A stretch of DNA of 64,000 nucleotides. Source: Trichosphaerium sp. ATCC 40318. Its lineage: Eukaryota > Discosea > Flabellinia > Trichosidae. Below the pieces are notes generated by a model that saw nothing but the letters and a program-made list of their open reading frames with translations, was not told the origin of the DNA and ran no database searches. The DNA is taken from the NCBI GenBank assembly GCA_038496445.1, contig JALMLS010000142.1, forward strand, positions 1-64,000, in the 5' to 3' direction. Shown piece after piece: positions 59,180-64,000 of the stretch. Position 1 is the stretch's first letter. Each line of letters begins with the position of its first letter. Made by a program: the position numbers and the translations under genes.

Positions 59180-60373
59180 TTACAAAATAGTTACAATGTT
59201 AGTAAATGTTTGTTCTTGTGTTGCATCATTATCGAATATATTATCATCATAAAGAACTGCTTGCTGGTCAATAACAGTATTAATATGAGGAGTGAAAGTA
59301 TCACCAAAATCAAGACCAACAAGAACACCATAACGACTAACAAGAAGGTTTGTTAAAACAGTTTCCAATGTAAGTTCATCAACAATAACACCTTGAGCAT
59401 GTACAGAAAGTCTTTGTAACCTTGGTACCATACTACTATTAGCTAGAGACTCAAAGAAGTTTACTTTATCAGATATTGATGCATCAGCATAACCAAGAGT
59501 AGTAATAGAAGAATTAGGGTTGTTAAGAGCATCTAAGAAAAGCTTGTTGTAACTTTCTTCGAATCCAGGAATTTCATGGCTAAATCACGTGTAAGTGTCA
59601 AATGTCAAACCAAAAAAAATCAAAAATTCGAGAAAACTACGATCACATTTATCACGTGTGTTTTGTGAAACGTCGGGTTTTAATCCTCAAGGCATGTAAA
59701 ACTAATTTACATCATAATATAACGTAAATGATGTTGTAACGAAGCTGTAGCATTAGCAGAATAAAATTTCTTTTTAAAAAAAAAAAAAAAGAATTTCACG
59801 ACAGGTTTGGAAGCGCTTGACAACAAACATATCCAAATATCTAAACGACTGTGTTACGTACTTATTACAGAACCTTATGAGAAGAGTCTTCAATGATGAA
59901 TTATACTTTATAGACTTCATCAATACATAGAAAGTCTCCTTTCTGAAAACAACACCATCCAAACATAAATACGTTAAAACATTTCTTTCAAGCCTATAAG
60001 TCATAGCTTTTGTTATAGCCATATCGATAACATATCCATTATTACTCAACCTTGTAGCTTTTGTAATATTCCTACAAAGTATTTTCTTTATAAGGTCAAA
60101 AGAGAGGAACTGAAAGAGACCATCTTGCTTGTATTTCGAGATAAGGATCAATCTAACTTCTGACCATGTGAAATCACTTGATACCTTATTTATAGTAGAT
60201 ACACGCCAACCAGATGCTTGTTCCGAGTTTACGAAAACGTTTATAGCGTTTATAGTAATATTGCCGTTATACCTTTTAATAAATACGTTAATTAATGCGC
60301 TACACGATAAACAGCGAAAATGGCGTCGTTGTGGTGTATTTGCTAAAAACCGACAACTTTTTATTAAAATCAT
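59180..60373 (-). CDS. LRR/F-box-like protein, tentative
   Basis: Frame from ATG 60373 to about 59778, then an intron region with a T-rich acceptor and an exon from about 59580 to the stop at 59180. The first part contains LFQFLSFDLIKKILCRN, which resembles an F-box helix, followed by leucine-rich spacing (RNVLTYLCLDGVVFRKETFY and SLKTLLIRF). The second part continues LFLDALNNPNSSITTLGYAD and FFESLANSSMVPRLQRLSVH, again LRR-like, and ends NIVTIL. The ATG overlaps the stop of the SH2 gene (ATGA), which is odd for a eukaryote, so the true start may be elsewhere. Repeat class and function are uncertain. Confidence 0.5.
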
Positions 60374-60769
60374 AATTTGAAGCCTTTTTCTAGTCTGTGA
60401 TGGTGTATAGTATAAAATAGCGAATGTTTGACGCCGACGTACAAATCTGGATGATAATCAACTTGATACGGCGTTAAACGCCCTAAACGCTTTGTGAACT
60501 CTGCAACCACCTCTTTTAACTTGTGTACACGCGTCTTCGGTATTAGATAATTTAGAACATTCTTGCGATCCCATACTGACATACAAAAGCACTCTGGTTT
60601 GGATCCAGAGTCACGAAATATGAATGTTTTGCCTTTTGCTTTTTTACCATGTACAAGAAGGCTTTGCGCATCTTCTTCCCTTAGTATTGGAAGGTAGAAA
60701 CCCATAATGCCACCCCAGAGTTGTTTACGCAACCGCAACTGTAGGCTGAAGAAAATACAAGACTTCCAT
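60370..60769 (-). CDS. stand-alone SH2-domain protein
   Basis: ATG at 60769, a 25-base intron, then MELRLRKQLWGGIMGFYLPI continuing LREEDAQSLLVHGKKAKGK and TFIFRDSGSKPECFCMSVWD. FIFRDS corresponds to the FLVRDS strand with the phosphotyrosine-binding Arg of SH2 domains, and REEDAQSLL to the preceding helix. About 124 residues, so the SH2 fold fills the protein. It would bind phosphotyrosine peptides as an adaptor. Alternative: the exon belongs to a longer gene whose other exons I missed. The stop TGA at 60370-60372 overlaps the start of the next frame. Confidence 0.7.
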
Positions 60770-61003
60770 TGTGACTTTTCAAAGTTATTATTTTTTTTTA
60801 TTGAGATGACTTTTTAACCTTCGAAGACCTCTTCAACAGAATAACAAAATGAGTCAGCTCAGTTACTACGGACTTGAGTCAAACTACAAGGACTAAGACA
60901 GCCATAACACGTGCTATGTTTGCATCAAGTAGAAATACTGCTGTGATTTGAACTATTCATTTAACTACAATTTGCCATTCATGTTTCTCAACTAATGAGT
61001 TGT

Positions 61004-61819
61004 TTATTTGACTGAAAAAGTCCACTGTGTACTTCCTATGGTTTCAGGCATATTACCAGTATGCTTTAGTGATGAATCATTAAAAACAACAGAGTACATT
61101 CCGGCAAGAATATTATCAGAAACCCACACAATCGTTGGGCGTTTTTGTTTAGTCCACTTTCCTTTACGACTCTCAATACATCCTGGAACGATTTCTCCAT
61201 GTTCATTCTTTACTATAAAGTCAGTACCAGATACTATCTTGTCCAACAAGATCGTAAAAAAGTCATCTCCACCAGGGTACGAGAAACGTTTGAATTGCAA
61301 AGATATCTCCACTTGTGACTCATAAGGACAATCAGGTATCTCGTGATGCTGTAGTACAGCCTTGCAGTATGGTAGCCTACCGCAGTGCTTACAAACATCC
61401 TCAGATCTCTTGTCGTGTCTTGTTGTAGGGCACTTTTGTTCAAACGTGAAACGTTCGCTGTGAGTATGAATCTTATCCCCAGATGCTCTTGTTTCGTATT
61501 TCACTCGTGTGAGGAGTGTTGTAGGAGGTGCTAGGCCTGCTCCAAGAGCGAAGACGATGAAAACCTCATTCTTCTCACCTGGAACGAAACCAAGCTCTGA
61601 TACTCTTGCGAGAGGACAAAGCAGTTGTCTTTTGAATACACAACGGTCCAATGAGGAAACGTTAACAGTTTCTATTGTATTGCCGCTGTAAGAAGGGTTT
61701 TTAACCAAAATAAGGCGTTTTGCGTATTCCCAGAGCATTTCAGGTTGTTTGCTCAACTCCAGGGTTACTTTGTAGCTAGAACCGCTTAAAGCCTTTATAG
61801 TGATTGTAATATCAGTCAT
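61004..61819 (-). CDS. single-exon protein with ubiquitin-like start and Cys/His cluster
   Basis: 271 residues, ATG at 61819. The first 40 residues (MTDITITIKALSGSSYKVTL) resemble a ubiquitin-like beta-grasp start. Residues about 140-170 hold Cys/His ligands (CKHCGRLPYCKAVLQHHEIP, then DC) that could bind zinc. The C-terminal 100 residues look like a beta sandwich (GDDFFTILLDKIVSGTDFIV, NILAGMYSVVFNDSS). I recognise no family. It is intronless and has normal composition, so a real gene. The UBL label is a weak inference. Confidence 0.65.
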   Translation of the reverse strand: MTDITITIKALSGSSYKVTLELSKQPEMLWEYAKRLILVKNPSYSGNTIETVNVSSLDRCVFKRQLLCPLARVSELGFVPGEKNEVFIVFALGAGLAPPTTLLTRVKYETRASGDKIHTHSERFTFEQKCPTTRHDKRSEDVCKHCGRLPYCKAVLQHHEIPDCPYESQVEISLQFKRFSYPGGDDFFTILLDKIVSGTDFIVKNEHGEIVPGCIESRKGKWTKQKRPTIVWVSDNILAGMYSVVFNDSSLKHTGNMPETIGSTQWTFSVK

Positions 61820-62063
61820 TGCTTGTGTTGTATTGCTTTATTAGTTTGTTTCGAAGGTTAAAAGGAAATCATGAGAACTTTTCGTAGTATTCAATGAAAA
61901 AACAACTTTCTAGAAATGACGGTTGGTTTTCGTACATTAGAAGTATGTGAGCGAAGATACCCATGTATTCTAAGTAGGCGTTGATAACAAAGTTCAAGAA
62001 CACATGAAACATTTTCAAATAAACCCGTATGTGTATTGTATATTCACGTGAAGTTGCATTCTC

Positions 62064-64000
62064 TTAAATCTTCAAAACATCCTGAGCTTTGTTTGTGATA
62101 AAAACCTTCTTGTATTTTTTTTTCAAGTAAGCTACCTTTGCTGTATCTCCTACCAAAGGTTATTTATAAAACCCAAAACAACATGATCAAGTAATTATAA
62201 ACCACGTACTGCAATAAACAAGAATAGGTGTTTTAGCACATGTTTTAATCTTTCTTATACTTTTCACTAACTTTTCTGCTGCAAGCTCATCTCCATCACC
62301 CTTACGATAACTGTTTGTGATAATACGTAACCTGTTGTTACAAAACCCTTTAAACTTTTGAATCCATGCCAAAATCTCAGATGATGACTTCATGCTCAAT
62401 ACCTTTTTTTGAAGTGTTTTTGTTAAACAGAGCCACATGTCTCAGTTATTTTGTTGAAGTACCTCTGTTTTCTTCTGTCGTTTTCTTAATAGCTCCACTA
62501 GCTTCATATTTTCATTTGATAGATTGTTGTCAACCCATAATACAAGGCACTTTGCATCTCTGTACTTGAGCTTATATGCCTTCATATTAGCACTGTCTAT
62601 TGCTTTATAATACACAAGATATCGTGGAAGAATCTACTGCCAGTAAACAAGTACTCAAAGAGTGTCGATTTGCAGGTACTTGGTTTTTTGAAAAGACAAC
62701 AATCTCATTTTGGTCTATTTTGTCATCATAACCGCATGGGAATCCATTTGATTTAGTGATAACATAGTGAGAATCGTATCCTTTCTAGAAAATGCTCAGT
62801 AGTGAACCATCAATCTACAAGCTGAAGTCTACCAGCAGTGCTTCTATAGTACCTTGCATTTCTTTCCTAAAAGGCTTTTGGGATCATTCACTACAGGTTT
62901 CTCTGTTGCAGGGTATGGGTTTCCCATCATTACCCATGATATTAACATGCACGGGTTCGTACTTTGACCCCATTCAGCATATTTCCTCCCTATACCAGTT
63001 GTTACACATTTATCAAACAAATTCCTATGTACCACAATCAGGGTATTGAGTAAAGTAAATGCCATCACCTATGTCATTATTAGCTAATGTATTTTCATTC
63101 AACATCCTGTCCTTACCATAATACCCTGGATCTTTCTTGTTTGAGTTTTCATGTGGTTCTCTAAAGTTACTACATGCAATCTTATAGCTAGTTTCCTACT
63201 CAAGCATAAGTTAGTACAACGCTACTTCCGGATTGATTTATTGCATGCCTCTGATGTGCCATGTAATCCAGGTATAAGGTTGATTTGCTCATTTCCAGAA
63301 ACGTGCATCACATAATTCTTCAAATGATTAAGAGTTCTTTCTTGTGATTTACTTATACTATCCACTGTGACACTGTCCTTTGAACCTAAAGCAATTAAAC
63401 AACAAATCCAAATAACAAATGAACATATTGTTTATCTGGCTCACTTGATTGATCTGATTGAAGTACTTTTTTCACAAAAACTTGGTACTGTTTTTTAAAG
63501 TTGGCTTCAAGTTTCGGATTGTCCAAGAATGCAATCTTTTCTAATTTATAGAAAGATTCGCTTTCTGTTCCCATAAACTTATAAAAAATATTACAAGCCC
63601 TCAGGTATTCATCATAACGTTCCTTTTGTCAATATTTTCAGTGAGAAAGCAAAGATATATATAGGGGTTATACCTTGTTCTTTTCATTTTTGTAAGAAAG
63701 GTAATCCGTAACCCAGGACAATTCTTAGGTGTACTCCAGTCGCCTGCTTTTAAGAAATCTTCACCATGCAAGCTACTCCAGAGGTGATGCCTCCCATCTT
63801 TCAGCATGGGATAACCTTGTTTCAAATGAGATGTAGTGATAATATGTTCTATACACGTCAGGTTATATGTGTTGTGTTTTTACTATGGTGACACTTACTT
63901 GTTTTCTTGCACTGATATGGGCATTTCATAACCTTCAAAACTGTCCACTTTGTATTCTAACCGGACATAGTTGAGATGGTACTATATTTAATGGGTTTAA
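62064..64000 (-). CDS. PARP-like ADP-ribosyltransferase with C-terminal receiver/TIR-like domain, 5' end off the window
   Basis: The reading starts beyond 64000 or near it (EYKVDSFEGYEMPISVQENK, about 63900-63955). Exons give KDGRHHLWSSLHGEDFLKAG, then ESFYKLEKIAFLDNPKLEAN and the catalytic fold: GLHGTSEACNKSI (about 63265), GDGIYFTQYPD (about 63050), NPCMLISWVMMGNPYPATE (about 62940), GYDSHYVITKSNGF and NEIVVFSKNQ (about 62700). His, Tyr and Glu of the H-Y-E triad are therefore present, indicating an active NAD-dependent transferase. LPRYLVYYK closes the domain. The C-terminal part has CLVLWVDNNLSNENMKL, SSSEILAWIQKF, NNRLRIITNSYRKGDGDELA and TPILVYC, an alternating alpha/beta domain of receiver or TIR type, ending KAQDVLKI at 62064. 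Target proteins are unknown. Confidence 0.75.

Overview
The window is nuclear DNA from a compact, AT-rich genome of a microbial eukaryote. Nearly every recognisable gene is cut by short GT-AG introns of roughly 25-220 bases, often with GTACG(T) or GTAAG donors, and genes sit on both strands with small gaps. The standard code fits. The content (free-living protist metabolism, a Ras GTPase with a CNLL tail, tyrosine-kinase-like kinase, class C GPCR, SH2 domain, LIM domain, PARP-like ADP-ribosyltransferase) suggests an amoeboid or amoeboflagellate protist. The lineage cannot be fixed from the sequence alone.

Layout. 0.6-9.2 kb is a dense housekeeping block: two-domain fluoride channel (FEX), a possible micro-gene, 6-pyruvoyl-tetrahydropterin synthase, Ras GTPase, a cytochrome b5/acyl-CoA dehydrogenase fusion and a THH1/TOM1-like seven-helix protein. 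9.4-11.7 kb holds a MORN-variant gene split by a 1.18-kb inverted-repeat element. 13-15 kb has small Cys-rich exons and an F-box/MORN-variant gene. 15.5-19 kb is an acylaminoacyl-peptidase, facing another F-box/MORN-variant gene. 20-25.8 kb is a duplicated area: an F-box/LRR pseudogene and two secreted GGxGxD-type genes, one with a SINE in an intron. 27-32.4 kb has a LIM/Glu-Pro-repeat/tail-anchored protein, a relic of the GGxGxD gene, and the intact F-box/LRR gene. 33-38 kb has VPS54 and a dienelactone hydrolase. 38.6-43.3 kb is one large GPCR gene with a beta-helix-like ectodomain. 43.5-48.4 kb is a divergent pair of ankyrin genes, one carrying a kinase. 48.5-58.7 kb contains an unrecognised gene, a berberine-bridge-like oxidoreductase, Cys-rich secreted proteins and a Reeler/HNW-domain fusion. 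59-64 kb has an LRR-like gene, a single-domain SH2 protein, a ubiquitin-like-headed protein and an ADP-ribosyltransferase with a receiver/TIR-like domain that runs off the end.

The genes do not form one pathway. Two themes recur: lineage-expanded, repeat-built F-box proteins (MORN-variant and LRR) undergoing duplication and decay, and secreted or membrane recognition proteins beside signalling genes. Exon boundaries given here were read by eye from splice sites and reading frame. Starts are often uncertain, as noted per entry.
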